64,000 bases of DNA from Propionibacteriales bacterium (GCA_009377795.1 WHTJ01000012.1:1-64000); one strand, 5' to 3'; counted from the first letter of the stretch, positions 1-7,812 are shown. Notes: generated from the sequence alone by a model not told the origin. Made by a program: numbers and translations.

Positions 1-1
1 C

Positions 2-40
2 ACACCCCTACCCGAGCTCGTCCACGACGCCCTCGGCTGA
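2..40 (+). CDS. 3' end of an unidentified gene cut by the window edge
   Basis: Reading the first bases in frame gives TPLPELVHDALG followed by TGA at 38-40. This could be the tail of a gene entering from the left, but twelve codons are too few to identify a family or prove coding. The next ~190 bases up to the converging gene at 235 show no convincing gene; a 66-codon minus-strand frame there has no family resemblance and no good ribosome binding site. Confidence 0.25.
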   Translation, partial: TPLPELVHDALG

Positions 41-234
41 ACCTCACCCAAAGGGCGTTACGACCCCAGCCGTCACAGTCATCGTGTTGCGACGATCATT
101 GGAATCCGCCCAGCCATTAATGACCCTGCAGCGCTCGGCACGTTCGCCGCCCAGAGTCCACGCTGGTGCATTCCCGACGCGCATCCGGACGAACTCGTAA
201 TGAGTAGGTCGCCGCCCGCCGATGCTGAGGAGTC

Positions 235-1119
235 CTAATCCCATCTCTCGCCAAGCGGATAGACCAACCTAATGTTCAGCTTTGACAAATACGCAATCAG
301 GTCGGCGCGCGGCTCGCTCGGTACAAGGACCGCGAGGGCCTTGTTTTCCACGAACCTGCCGTAGTCGAGAAGCTGGCCAACGGCTGAACGGATCTGCTCC
401 CGCGTTACTCCTCCCTTCGCCTCGATGAGAGTGCGCGTCGTTTCGTCCCACAGATCGCTGTACAGCGGAGCCGACTCGCCAGGTGGGACCACCCGAAGCC
501 TGCCGACCTCGTGACCCATCCTCAGCAGGTGGCTCCTGTAGTCGTGCACGAGCTCCGCTTCGCGACGCTCCGCTTCATACGGCTTCCGATCTGGCGCGAC
601 GAACGCGCGCTCGGTGTGTCGCTCCTCGACAGGCACGACATCCACTCGGCTATTGGCCCTAGGAGTCATGGGGACGGTGGGTATGGGGAGGTCGGCGGGT
701 AGATCGCCGACGGCACGAAGCCGGAAGACGACGACCTGTCGCAGCGACATCGGGTCACCCGACTCGTGGGCCTCGCTGAAGTAATGGTCGGCCAGTACGA
801 ACTCGCCGAGGTACGTGACCATTGGGCCATCAGCGAGGAAGCCCTCAAGCGTTCGGCCGTCCTCGATGTGCTGCAGGATCGCCTTGTTGCCTTGGGCAAG
901 GCGCTGATCGCCACGTTGGCCCTCACCGACGTAGTTGAACAGACCATCGTCGTCCCACCCGTCGTAGTAGCCATGCTGATGACCCGTCGCCGGATCGGTG
1001 AAGAACAGAACGACTGGGCTCGTGCGAGATGGGCCGATGCCACCTTGCTGCCTGCCCCCGAACCTTGCGTGAACCTCGCGGCGCGGCAGCCTATCGCCAG
1101 GAGCGAGACCTTCCAACAT
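235..1119 (-). CDS. SRA-domain / PD-(D/E)xK nuclease, type IV restriction-like protein
   Basis: 294 aa. The first ~140 residues match the ScoMcrA-like SRA fold that recognises modified cytosine: GGRQQGGIGPSR, GYYDGWDDDGLFNYVGEGQ and GNKAILQHIEDGR are its hallmark blocks. The C-terminal ~100 residues carry a PD-(D/E)xK-like nuclease core: Asp in YSDLWDE, then IEAKGG, then a helix with GQLLDYGRF. The likely role is cleavage of incoming modified DNA. Known ScoMcrA joins a sulfur-binding domain and an HNH nuclease to its SRA; neither is present here. There is no methyltransferase partner, as expected for a type IV enzyme. The ATG has only a modest GAAGG site, and a perfect 7-bp inverted repeat lies just upstream. 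Domain assignment is fairly secure; target specificity is unknown. Confidence 0.8.
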   Translation of the reverse strand: MLEGLAPGDRLPRREVHARFGGRQQGGIGPSRTSPVVLFFTDPATGHQHGYYDGWDDDGLFNYVGEGQRGDQRLAQGNKAILQHIEDGRTLEGFLADGPMVTYLGEFVLADHYFSEAHESGDPMSLRQVVVFRLRAVGDLPADLPIPTVPMTPRANSRVDVVPVEERHTERAFVAPDRKPYEAERREAELVHDYRSHLLRMGHEVGRLRVVPPGESAPLYSDLWDETTRTLIEAKGGVTREQIRSAVGQLLDYGRFVENKALAVLVPSEPRADLIAYLSKLNIRLVYPLGERWD

Positions 1120-1134
1120 CGTTTACCTTCTCAC

Positions 1135-1165
1135 TTAGGCTTCCCAGTTAGCCTAAATATAACAC
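1135..1165 (-). promoter_or_regulatory. putative operator and -10 region of the SRA-nuclease gene
   Basis: A perfect 7-bp inverted repeat, TTAGGCT (1135-1141) and AGCCTAA (1150-1156), is centred about 26 bp upstream of the ATG. On the minus strand an AT-rich TTATATT, resembling a -10 box, abuts it. A repressor bound here would block the promoter, as is common for toxic restriction genes. A short hairpin in the 5' UTR is the alternative. No dedicated regulator gene is visible nearby. Confidence 0.4.
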
Positions 1166-1350
1166 CTACTCGGCCGGGAGGCCTCGACGCGAGCCCATGA
1201 ACAGGCGTGATTGATCGCCGCTCACAGCGCACGTAATGGGGCGTGTAGCCAGACATGTAGCCAAACTGTGGCGCTCCGGGGTCTCAGAATGGACCTCTGC
1301 GGATGACCTCGCAGCGCGCGAAGGCCTCTGCGACGCTTGGCCGGATCCGT

Positions 1351-1393
1351 TTGCAAGGCGGGGGTTGAGGGTTCGAGTCCCTTCGTCTCCACC
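1351..1393 (+). other. 3' fragment of a tRNA or tmRNA (possible attachment-site scar)
   Basis: The segment has a complete T arm (GAGGG, loop TTCGAGT, CCCTT) and the 3' acceptor strand CGTCTCC followed by ACC. The upstream sequence cannot form the matching 5' acceptor strand, D arm or anticodon stem, so this is only the 3' half. Such fragments commonly mark attL/attR of elements integrated into tRNA or tmRNA genes. The rest of 1120-1591 (about 470 bp) holds only the operator region and this fragment; the frames crossing it antisense are artefacts of T-loop sequence. No integrase is visible in the window. Confidence 0.55.
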
Positions 1394-1591
1394 GACCCGA
1401 ACCCGCAGGTCAGCGGCGGTTTTCCAAGGCACTCCATTGTGCCAGGCGTGGCGGGAAGTGCCCCAGCCGCCCGTCAGCGAGTTCAGCCTGAGCATGGTGA
1501 ACGCGAACGTAGCCGGGCTTGTGGTCTGCGGAGCACGCGATATTTCATGTTCGCTCCTGCGCAGCAAGAGATACGTGGTTAGCGTAGGCAC

Positions 1592-2317
1592 GTGCTGATC
1601 TTGGCTGTGATGGTGCCGACACTCAACCAGGCGGACGGCCTCCTCGCAGACGTCCAAACAGTGATCGACATCTTTGGAACAATTGTTACCGCTACGGCGG
1701 TCATCGTGGGTGGCTGGTGGGCGTACTTCAAGTTCGTAAAGGCGAGGACGTTCCGGCCTCGAGTAGATGTCGGGCTATTTGGTCAGTGGAGAGTGCTCGA
1801 TGGCCGACCGTTGTTGCACGCCCGGATCACTGTGAAGAACATTGGTGCGTCAGACCTGCAGTTAGTCCAGGAGGGTACGGGGTTGCGTGTGAGCCGCCTC
1901 AAGGAGACTCAGGCATCGGTTCCCGTTGCGATGGAGTGGGAGAGGTTCAAGACGTTCAGGGTTCTTGGTGAGCATCACTGGATCGAACCGGGAGAGACGG
2001 TCTCTGATGATCTGCTACTCGATCTAGGGGTCCCGGGCCCTCTATTGACCCTGTTTGAGGCGCGGCTGCTTTGGAGCCGCCCCGAACCTGAACCCAACAT
2101 CGATGTGTTGACGCGCCGGATCATTCCGGCCGATGCAGTGCTGACGGATGACACCGTGAAAGGACAGCTAGATTTGTCCGCTGAGCAACAACGCGAGGAT
2201 CCGGCGAAGACCAGCGGAGCGGAACGTGAATCATCCAAGTCGGCTGAGCCGGTCGAGGAGACACTCCAGCGACATGAGGATCTTAAGACCACGGACGACT
2301 GGGAGAAGGACAGGTAG
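1592..2317 (+). CDS. membrane-anchored hypothetical protein with a C-terminal KTTDDWEKD tag
   Basis: 241 aa, family not recognised. One strong membrane segment (about residues 26-48, TIVTATAVIVGGWWAYFKFV) is followed by a soluble beta-rich domain (about 55-190) and a charged, Glu/Ser-rich tail. The last residues, HEDLKTTDDWEKDR, are nearly repeated at the end of the next gene, although the bodies of the two proteins are unrelated. The GTG start is uncertain because no clear Shine-Dalgarno sequence precedes it; ATG at 1610 is an alternative. The next gene follows after 27 nt, so the two are probably co-transcribed. Lower GC than the housekeeping genes suggests accessory DNA. Confidence 0.55.
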   Translation: MLILAVMVPTLNQADGLLADVQTVIDIFGTIVTATAVIVGGWWAYFKFVKARTFRPRVDVGLFGQWRVLDGRPLLHARITVKNIGASDLQLVQEGTGLRVSRLKETQASVPVAMEWERFKTFRVLGEHHWIEPGETVSDDLLLDLGVPGPLLTLFEARLLWSRPEPEPNIDVLTRRIIPADAVLTDDTVKGQLDLSAEQQREDPAKTSGAERESSKSAEPVEETLQRHEDLKTTDDWEKDR

Positions 2318-2329
2318 GTGGGGCTATGA
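2273..2329 (+). repeat. direct repeat copy 1 covering a shared C-terminal tag and the stop codon
   Basis: 57 bp from CATGAGGATC to GGGGCTATGA. It matches 2642-2698 at 52 of 57 positions by eye. Similarity crosses the stop codon into GTAGGTGGGGCTA. One of the five differences falls in a wobble position and changes Asp to Glu (DDW/EDW). Confidence 0.8.
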
Positions 2330-2344
2330 GCTGGGAGGATCATC

Positions 2345-2686
2345 GTGACTGCGAGATTTGAGCTGTTCGAGGACGGAGCCGGCCAGATCCGCTTCCGTTT
2401 TATAGCCGACACCGGCCAACTCATAGCGCAGAGCGAGGGCTTTCAAAGTAAGCGGGACGTACTGGAGGTTCTCGAACTGCTCAGGAGCACCGCGCTGGAG
2501 CGGTACGCGATCGACATGACGATCACTTCCGCGGCGGCGGGTCCCACGGCTGATCCTGGTCCCCCGGCGGCTCCCGCGCAGGCGCCTTACCCGATGCCGA
2601 GTTACCCGGCGCCGGCTTACGAGGGGCCGCTGCGGCAGATGCATGAGGATCCAAAGACCACGGAAGACTGGGAGAAGGACAAGTAG
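2345..2686 (+). CDS. DUF1508 (YegP-like) small protein with the same C-terminal tag
   Basis: 113 aa. Residues about 4-50 (FELFEDGAGQIRFRF, ADTGQLIAQSEGF, SKRDVLEVLELLR) fit the DUF1508/YegP fold, a small beta-beta-beta-alpha domain of unknown function. A Pro/Ala/Tyr-rich linker (about 62-95) leads to HEDPKTTEDWEKDK, almost identical to the end of the preceding gene. The GTG start at 2345 is chosen because GGGAGG sits 6-7 bases upstream. Function is unknown. Sharing a terminal tag with its neighbour suggests a common binding partner, processing factor or recent duplication of the end. Confidence 0.65.
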   Translation: MTARFELFEDGAGQIRFRFIADTGQLIAQSEGFQSKRDVLEVLELLRSTALERYAIDMTITSAAAGPTADPGPPAAPAQAPYPMPSYPAPAYEGPLRQMHEDPKTTEDWEKDK

Positions 2687-2698
2687 GTGGGGCTACGA
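2642..2698 (+). repeat. direct repeat copy 2 covering a shared C-terminal tag and the stop codon
   Basis: Second copy of the 57-bp unit at 2273-2329. It starts CATGAGGATCC and ends GGGGCTACGA, and lies in the same position relative to the stop codon of its gene. Confidence 0.8.
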
Positions 2699-2702
2699 CC
2701 CC

Positions 2703-2822
2703 ATGCTTGACCCCGACGACCGGCCTCGGCAGCACCCCCGCGCCACCACGATGGACGCCGAGTACCCCCCGTCGCTGTTCGGCGAAGCGTCACCTTCGTC
2801 ACCGACGCCCGATTACCCTTGA
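2703..2822 (+). CDS. possible 39-aa Pro-rich peptide
   Basis: An ATG frame starting MLDPDDRPRQHPR and ending PSSPTPDYP lies directly after the tagged genes. It fills the gap to the next gene, whose Shine-Dalgarno site begins just past its stop. There is no recognisable domain and no good ribosome binding site, so it may be spurious. Confidence 0.2.
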   Translation: MLDPDDRPRQHPRATTMDAEYPPSLFGEASPSSPTPDYP

Positions 2823-2836
2823 GGCGGGAGGTATCC

Positions 2837-3607
2837 ATGCGTCGTACGTCGGGAGTCGCGGTGGCGAGCGTGCTCAGCGCTGCACTCGCGGGGGGTTGTG
2901 CCGTCTCGCTGAGCTCGAACGCCGAGCCCGACCCGAAGAGACCGGAGGTCGCCGTCGTATCCGCGCCACCCCGCGATGAGGCCCGGCCGGTCGCCCGGGG
3001 CCTGATCTTCGGCGACGAGGACCAGCCGATCGTGCTGAGCGCCGCCTCGGACCGGGTCGGTGCGTCGGAGAAGACCCGGCGGCTGCGCGAGATGCGCGAC
3101 CGGGTGCAGAAGGTCGCCCGGCGGCTGGAGGGCGATATCGCACCGACCGAGACCGCGGCGCTGGCCGGCGCCGCCGCCGATTTCGGCGACTTCACGTACC
3201 GCTACTTCGCCAACGGAGCGATCGAGCCCGACCCGGACTGGGTGGCGAAGTACATCGTCACCGAGCCGGTGCCGATCCTCGGCGAGGTCCAGTGTCACCG
3301 GCTGATGATCCCGCAGCTTCGCGCGGCCTTGCAGCAGGTGGTCGACGAGGGGCTGGCGTCCGAGATCCACCCCGAGGAGTACGCCGGCTGCTACGTGCCT
3401 CGCTTCATCGGCCGAGACCCGCGCAACCCGGTTTCGTTGCACACCTGGGGAATCGCGGTCGATCTCAACGTTCCGGGCAACCAGCGGGGAACGGTCGGCG
3501 AGATCGATCGCCGGGTGGTCGAGATCTTCAAGAGCTGGGGGTTCGGCTGGGGTGGAGACTGGTCCTGGACCGACCCCATGCACTTCGAGCTGGCGGCGCT
3601 GTACTGA
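2837..3607 (+). CDS. lipoprotein with an M15-family peptidase domain
   Basis: 256 aa. The N-terminus MRRTSGVAVASVLSAALAGGC is a lipoprotein signal with lipobox LAGGC. After a ~90-residue linker, the C-terminal half has the zinc-peptidase pattern of M15 (VanY / L-alanyl-D-glutamate peptidase type): SLHTWGIAVDLN supplies H and D ligands, and WSWTDPMHFEL supplies the terminal H. Expected role: outer-surface cleavage of peptidoglycan stem peptides. ATG 2837 is preferred over an in-frame TTG at 2819 because GGCGGGAGG lies 6-7 bases before it and the signal then begins correctly. SURF1 follows after two bases, though the functions appear unrelated. Confidence 0.8.
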   Translation: MRRTSGVAVASVLSAALAGGCAVSLSSNAEPDPKRPEVAVVSAPPRDEARPVARGLIFGDEDQPIVLSAASDRVGASEKTRRLREMRDRVQKVARRLEGDIAPTETAALAGAAADFGDFTYRYFANGAIEPDPDWVAKYIVTEPVPILGEVQCHRLMIPQLRAALQQVVDEGLASEIHPEEYAGCYVPRFIGRDPRNPVSLHTWGIAVDLNVPGNQRGTVGEIDRRVVEIFKSWGFGWGGDWSWTDPMHFELAALY

Positions 3608-3609
3608 CC

Positions 3610-4362
3610 ATGTGGCGATGGCTGACGCCGAAGCTGATCGGCTTGCACCTGCTCGCGTCGATACTGGTCGCGGGCATGACGGTGATGGGGCTCTGGCAGC
3701 TGGGTACGTACGACGAACGCCAGGCCAGCTCGATCGCCGAACGCGCGGCCGCGCCCCCCGTACCACTGGACGACGTACTCGGGCCCGACGACGCACTCAC
3801 CGGCGACGCGCACGGCCGCACGGTGACGGTGAGCGGACGGTACGCCGGTCCGCAGCTGCTGGTGACGAGACCGAACGCAGAACCCTGGCTGGTGACGCCG
3901 CTGACCACCGAGAGCTCGGCCGCCGTCCTCGTCGTACGCGGACACGCCACCCACCGGCCAGCCCCGCCCGACGGACCGGTGTCCGTGACCGGGATATTGC
4001 AGCCCACCGAGCCGGCCGGTGACCCGGCCTCGGCCGACCAGCCTCGGGTGCCGGCGCTCAACATCGCCCAGCTGGTCGGACGGTACGACACCGATCTCTA
4101 CAGCGGCTTCGTCGTCCTGACCGAGCAGACGCCCGCGCCACCCGCCAGCCTGCCACTCGTCGAGCCGGACCTCGACGAGGTATCGACGACCGCCGGACTG
4201 CGGAACCTCATGTACGCCGTCCAGTGGTGGATCTTCGCGTTGTTCGCGGTCTTCATGTGGTGGCGGATCGTCCGGGAGGTCGCCGCCGATCGCCAGCCGG
4301 AAGAGGGGGACCACGACGCATCCGCCGGAGGACGCCCAAGTCATGTCGATGCCGTCCGGTAG
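3610..4362 (+). CDS. SURF1-family cytochrome oxidase assembly protein
   Basis: 250 aa with the SURF1 plan: an N-terminal membrane helix (LIGLHLLASILVAGMTVMGLW), an extracytoplasmic domain of about 170 residues containing VSGRY, RPNAEPWLVTPL and VVRGH blocks, and a second helix near residue 205 (YAVQWWIFALFAVFMWW) with the family's typical QWW. SURF1 helps insert haem a into aa3-type oxidase. It starts two bases after the peptidase gene, and its 3' end overlaps the DUF3817 gene by 20 nt, so translation is probably coupled. Confidence 0.85.
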   Translation: MWRWLTPKLIGLHLLASILVAGMTVMGLWQLGTYDERQASSIAERAAAPPVPLDDVLGPDDALTGDAHGRTVTVSGRYAGPQLLVTRPNAEPWLVTPLTTESSAAVLVVRGHATHRPAPPDGPVSVTGILQPTEPAGDPASADQPRVPALNIAQLVGRYDTDLYSGFVVLTEQTPAPPASLPLVEPDLDEVSTTAGLRNLMYAVQWWIFALFAVFMWWRIVREVAADRQPEEGDHDASAGGRPSHVDAVR

Positions 4363-4738
4363 CGTGAGACACGTGGCTCTCGCACTCGTCCGCTACCGCG
4401 TGATGGCCTACATCGTGGGTGTGCTTCTCATCGTGCTGATCTGCGTCGGCGTGCCCCTGAAGTACCTCACCATGGAAGGCACCGACCCGCAGCACCTCGG
4501 TGAGTGGATCACCACGTACTTCGGGGTCGCGCACGGCTGGCTCTACATGATCTTTCTGGTGATGGCGCTGCTGCTCGCCCGGCAGGCGCGCTGGCCGCTC
4601 GGGTTCACACTGGTCACCCTGATTCTGGGCACGATTCCGGTGCTGTCGTTCGTCGGCGAGCGCCGTGCAACCGGGCGCGCCCGGACGCAGATGGCGGAGA
4701 CGGTCCGCAGGGGCGCCCCGGCCCCGCGCGGCGGATGA
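4343..4738 (+). CDS. DUF3817 integral membrane protein
   Basis: 131 aa with three membrane helices: VMAYIVGVLLIVLICVGVPL, then HGWLYMIFLVMALLLA, then LGFTLVTLILGTIPVLSFVGE. The PLKYL and AHGWLYM blocks are characteristic of the actinobacterial DUF3817 family, whose function is unknown. The ATG lies within the end of the SURF1 gene. A short basic tail (RRATGRARTQM) should face the cytoplasm. Confidence 0.8.
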   Translation: MSMPSGSVRHVALALVRYRVMAYIVGVLLIVLICVGVPLKYLTMEGTDPQHLGEWITTYFGVAHGWLYMIFLVMALLLARQARWPLGFTLVTLILGTIPVLSFVGERRATGRARTQMAETVRRGAPAPRGG

Positions 4739-4785
4739 CCGCGGTGGGTGGCCCGATGCCCGCGGATGGCGGGTGCGGGTCTGAG

Positions 4786-5019
4786 TTAGCTCTCGGTCGT
4801 GGAGTCGCCGGTCGACGCTTCGGGGTCGGCCGCCTCGTCCTCGGTGGGTTCCGCCGGCGTGGTGGGCTCGTACGCGCTCTGCCACTCGTCGTCGCCGCGC
4901 CCGGTGATCTTCTTGTACGCGACGGCGGCCGCGCCTCCGATCGCGCCGAGCATCAGGAGCTTGCGTAGTTTGTGTGACACTTTGGTCGTCTCCTCTGGTT
5001 CGTCTTCCATCGTAGGCAT
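4786..5019 (-). CDS. small single-helix membrane protein
   Basis: 77 aa: an acidic N-terminus, one helix (KLLMLGAIGGAAAVAYKKI), then a Glu/Thr/Pro-rich acidic tail. Small proteins of this style (for example DLW-39) occur near gyrA and the cyclophilin gene in Actinomycetota. The resemblance is in layout only and I do not assign it. ATG at 5010 is an alternative start. The gene converges with DUF3817 and diverges from the cyclophilin gene. Confidence 0.55.
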   Translation of the reverse strand: MPTMEDEPEETTKVSHKLRKLLMLGAIGGAAAVAYKKITGRGDDEWQSAYEPTTPAEPTEDEAADPEASTGDSTTES

Positions 5020-5195
5020 CCCTCTCCGCGTGAGAACGTCGCCCTGCCAGTCCTACCCGATCATGCCGTGTTCCGGTCGTCATCGCACGGGGGCGTGTCG
5101 TGGCGGACGGGATTCACGACGTACGCCGTCGTGTCGGACCGGTTGCGCATCATGACAGGATGGCCGGTATACCCAAAGAATCGAAAGGCAGGGCC

Positions 5196-5717
5196 GTGGC
5201 CGAGGATCTGTACGCCACTCTCAAGACCAACCAGGGCGACATCACGATCAAGTTGTTCCCCAACCATGCTCCGAAGACGGTGGACAACTTCGTGGGGCTC
5301 GCCCAGGGTGAGAAGGAGTGGACCGACCCCAAGACCGGTACGTCGTCGACCGACCGTTTCTACGATGGGCTGGGCTTCCATCGGGTGATCGACGGATTCA
5401 TGATTCAGGGCGGCTGTCCGCTGGGTGACGGGCGCGGCGGGCCCGGATACACGTTCAAGGACGAGTTCCATCCCGAGCTCAGCTTCGACCGGCCGTACCT
5501 TCTCGCGATGGCGAACGCCGGCCCTGGCACCAACGGTTCGCAGTTCTTCGTGACCGTATCGCCGACGCCGCACCTCAACCGCCGGCACACCATCTTCGGT
5601 GAGGTGGAGCCGTCGTGCCGGCAGGTCGTCGATGCGATCGCGACCGCGCCCACCGGCCAGGACGACCGGCCGCTGGATGACGTCGTCATCGACACGGTCG
5701 TCATCGAGCGACGCTGA
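5196..5717 (+). CDS. cyclophilin-type peptidyl-prolyl cis-trans isomerase
   Basis: 173 aa from GTG 5196. All the cyclophilin blocks are present: [13 protein letters not shown] (catalytic Arg and Phe/Met), NGSQFFVT, and HTIFGEV. It lacks a signal peptide and so should be cytoplasmic, accelerating proline isomerisation during folding. In-frame ATG codons at 5160 and upstream would add a non-conserved stretch; GTG 5196 follows AAAGGCAGGG and gives the usual family N-terminus [15 protein letters not shown]. The rhomboid gene follows after 18 nt, an arrangement common in this phylum. Confidence 0.92.
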   Translation: MAEDLYATLKTNQGDITIKLFPNHAPKTVDNFVGLAQGEKEWTDPKTGTSSTDRFYDGLGFHRVIDGFMIQGGCPLGDGRGGPGYTFKDEFHPELSFDRPYLLAMANAGPGTNGSQFFVTVSPTPHLNRRHTIFGEVEPSCRQVVDAIATAPTGQDDRPLDDVVIDTVVIERR

Positions 5718-5735
5718 TCGGGAACCGGGAGCGTC

Positions 5736-6638
5736 GTGAGCGGAGGCATGGCCCAGGGCGGGAGCGGCGGCCGGAGTCAGGCGGTGCCGACGTGCTACCA
5801 GCACCCGAACCGCGAGACCTACATCAGGTGTCAGCGCTGCGATCGGCCGATCTGCCCCGACTGCATGCGGGAGGCCTCGGTCGGCTACCAGTGCCCGGTC
5901 TGCGTGGCCGAGGGCCAGGCGACGGTGCGGCAGCCGCGCACGGTGTACGGCGGCGCGCTCGGGCCCGGCAGACCGGTCGTGACCTACGGCCTGATCGCGA
6001 TCAACACCGCGTTGATGATCCTGGTCTGGGTCACCGGCGGCTCGATGAGCGGAATCTACCTCGACAGCCTGCAATACAGCGGTGAACCGCTGACCAACCA
6101 GATCGACCCCGCCGGCGGGGTCGGTGACGGCGAGTACTGGCGGCTGATCACGTCGGCGTTCATGCATGACCCGGGGATGCCGTTCCACATCCTGATGAAC
6201 ATGTTCGCGCTGTACATCTTCGGGCCCGCGCTCGAGGCGCGGATGGGATGGTGGCGGTTCCTCTCGGTCTACCTGCTGGCGGCGCTGTCCGGTTCGCTGT
6301 TCGTCTACTGGCTCTCCCCCAATCCCACGGTGGGCGCCTCGGGCGCCGTGTTCGGGCTGCTGGGAGCCGCGCTGGTGATCACCGTACGCCGGGGACAGGA
6401 CGCCAGCTGGCTGATCGGCCTGCTGCTGATCAACGTGGTGATCTCGGTCGGGGCGCCGAACATCTCCTGGCAGGGACATCTCGGCGGATTCGTCGGGGGC
6501 GCGCTGCTCGCGCTGCTACTGGAGCACGCGCCGCGTCGGCATCGGACGCTGGTGCAGGTCGTCGGCTTCGTCGTGGTGCTCGCCGTGCTCGTGGTCCTGG
6601 TCGCCGTACGCACCAGCCAGATCGACATCGGCCGCTGA
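5736..6638 (+). CDS. rhomboid intramembrane serine protease with an N-terminal zinc finger
   Basis: 300 aa. Residues about 18-60 hold a B-box-like zinc-binding module (CYQHPNRETYIRCQRC, CPDCM, CPVCV). Six or more membrane helices follow. The catalytic Ser lies in GASGAVFGLLG (about residue 202) and the His in WQGHLGGFVGG (about 248); HILMNMFALY is a conserved rhomboid helix. It should cleave membrane-protein helices within the bilayer. The GTG start is preceded by GGGAGCG. Rhomboid beside cyclophilin and upstream of crgA is a conserved actinobacterial context. Confidence 0.93.
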   Translation: MSGGMAQGGSGGRSQAVPTCYQHPNRETYIRCQRCDRPICPDCMREASVGYQCPVCVAEGQATVRQPRTVYGGALGPGRPVVTYGLIAINTALMILVWVTGGSMSGIYLDSLQYSGEPLTNQIDPAGGVGDGEYWRLITSAFMHDPGMPFHILMNMFALYIFGPALEARMGWWRFLSVYLLAALSGSLFVYWLSPNPTVGASGAVFGLLGAALVITVRRGQDASWLIGLLLINVVISVGAPNISWQGHLGGFVGGALLALLLEHAPRRHRTLVQVVGFVVVLAVLVVLVAVRTSQIDIGR

Positions 6639-6643
6639 CCAAG

Positions 6644-6675
6644 ATATCCACAGGCGTTATCCACAGTGTGGAGAA
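6644..6675. promoter_or_regulatory. cluster of three DnaA-box-like nonamers
   Basis: Between the convergent rhomboid and lipoprotein genes lie ATATCCACA (6644-6652), the consensus DnaA box TTATCCACA (6657-6665) and an inverted TTCTCCACA (read on minus, 6667-6675). The first two are 13 bp apart on one strand. The cluster is too small to be oriC; it could titrate DnaA or mark a regulatory site. Confidence 0.5.
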
Positions 6676-6715
6676 CTACACGCGTGTAACCCAGCCCGTG
6701 CCGTCCTCCGTCAGT

Positions 6716-7618
6716 TCATGGCTGGAAGGGGTGCAGGGCCGAGGACACGACGACGGCCCCGGCGCCGTACTGCTCGTCGAGCTGTGCCTGGAGCGAGCCG
6801 TCGTCCCAGACGACGGTCACCTCTACCCGTCCGTCCCCGATGCCTGAGGAGAGGAGGTCCGGAGTCGACCGGATCTGGCGCTGGATCCGAACCAGGTGGC
6901 GCTCGGTGTACTTCGCCGGGCTGACGCACAGCGCGCCGCCCCAGGTCCGGCGCAGATCGGCTTCGGCCGCGCTGGGGTCGCCGGTCACGGCGACATTGAG
7001 GATCATCTGCTCGGGGTCGTTGAGCCGTTCCTCACCGTTGGCCTGGTTTCCATCCGTTGCGGCGGGGTTGATGGACTGGTCGACCCACAAGCCGCCGAAG
7101 TCGGGGCGCGCTCGCGCCGCCCGCATCGTCTGGTCGAAGTTGTGTTGGCTGGTCAGTGCGGGGTCGACGACCCGCCAGCCGCCATCCGGCTCCGGACACG
7201 GCGTGTGCCACACCGGCTCGTTGTCCTCCGCCTCCGGGAGCCCGGTGCCGTCGTACTCCTCGGCCGGTACGGCCGGACGCGTCAGGGTGAAGGTCCCGGC
7301 GGCCCGATCGTAGGTCCCGATCACCACGAAGACGCCCCATCGGGTCCCGTGCGATTGGTCGAAACCTGATACCGCTTTCCAGTCCCAGCCGGGCAGGTCC
7401 GGGCCGCCGCACTGCGGCGGCAACGAGTCCATCACGCCGCCCAGACACAGCTGCGGGCCGTGCGAGCCGTCTTCGAGGACCATCGACTCCGCGATCATCT
7501 CGTCCTGCCGCCCGTCGACGCCGGAGGCAGCACCGGCGTCCTGGCCGTCCACCTCGCCGCAGGCGGCCGGCACCACCAGCAACAACGCCGGTACCCCGGC
7601 CAGCACTCGCAGGAACAT
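6716..7618 (-). CDS. secreted lipoprotein of unknown function
   Basis: 300 aa from ATG 7618, which has AAGGGGG seven bases upstream. The N-terminus MFLRVLAGVPALLLVVPAAC is a signal peptide ending in a lipobox-like VPAAC. The mature part contains several Cys (QLCLGG, PPQCGG, TPCPEPD, GALCVS) that could form disulfides, but no family I recognise. Longer in-frame extensions reach 7873 but lack a signal-like start. It is divergent from the RTX-repeat gene, with a 194-bp shared upstream region. Confidence 0.65.
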   Translation of the reverse strand: MFLRVLAGVPALLLVVPAACGEVDGQDAGAASGVDGRQDEMIAESMVLEDGSHGPQLCLGGVMDSLPPQCGGPDLPGWDWKAVSGFDQSHGTRWGVFVVIGTYDRAAGTFTLTRPAVPAEEYDGTGLPEAEDNEPVWHTPCPEPDGGWRVVDPALTSQHNFDQTMRAARARPDFGGLWVDQSINPAATDGNQANGEERLNDPEQMILNVAVTGDPSAAEADLRRTWGGALCVSPAKYTERHLVRIQRQIRSTPDLLSSGIGDGRVEVTVVWDDGSLQAQLDEQYGAGAVVVSSALHPFQP

Positions 7619-7812
7619 GCGAACCCCCTTCACTGAGCTTGCCTCACCGATCCGACGTGGCGAACGGCCGGATGGTTCCACGTCCAACGTGTCCAGTTCC
7701 GACTCCGGGGGGTGCTCATCGCTCGGGCCCATTTGGCGTGACGCGACAACCAACTGGCCACGTTCCGCATCCCATGGAATGTCAGCACATCGGACTCGGA
7801 GGGGAACGAACC

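Noticed and set aside
1222-1437. 71-codon minus-strand frame containing GLEPSTPALQ
   Set aside because: It arises from the antisense of the T-loop of the tRNA/tmRNA fragment, a well-known source of false proteins.
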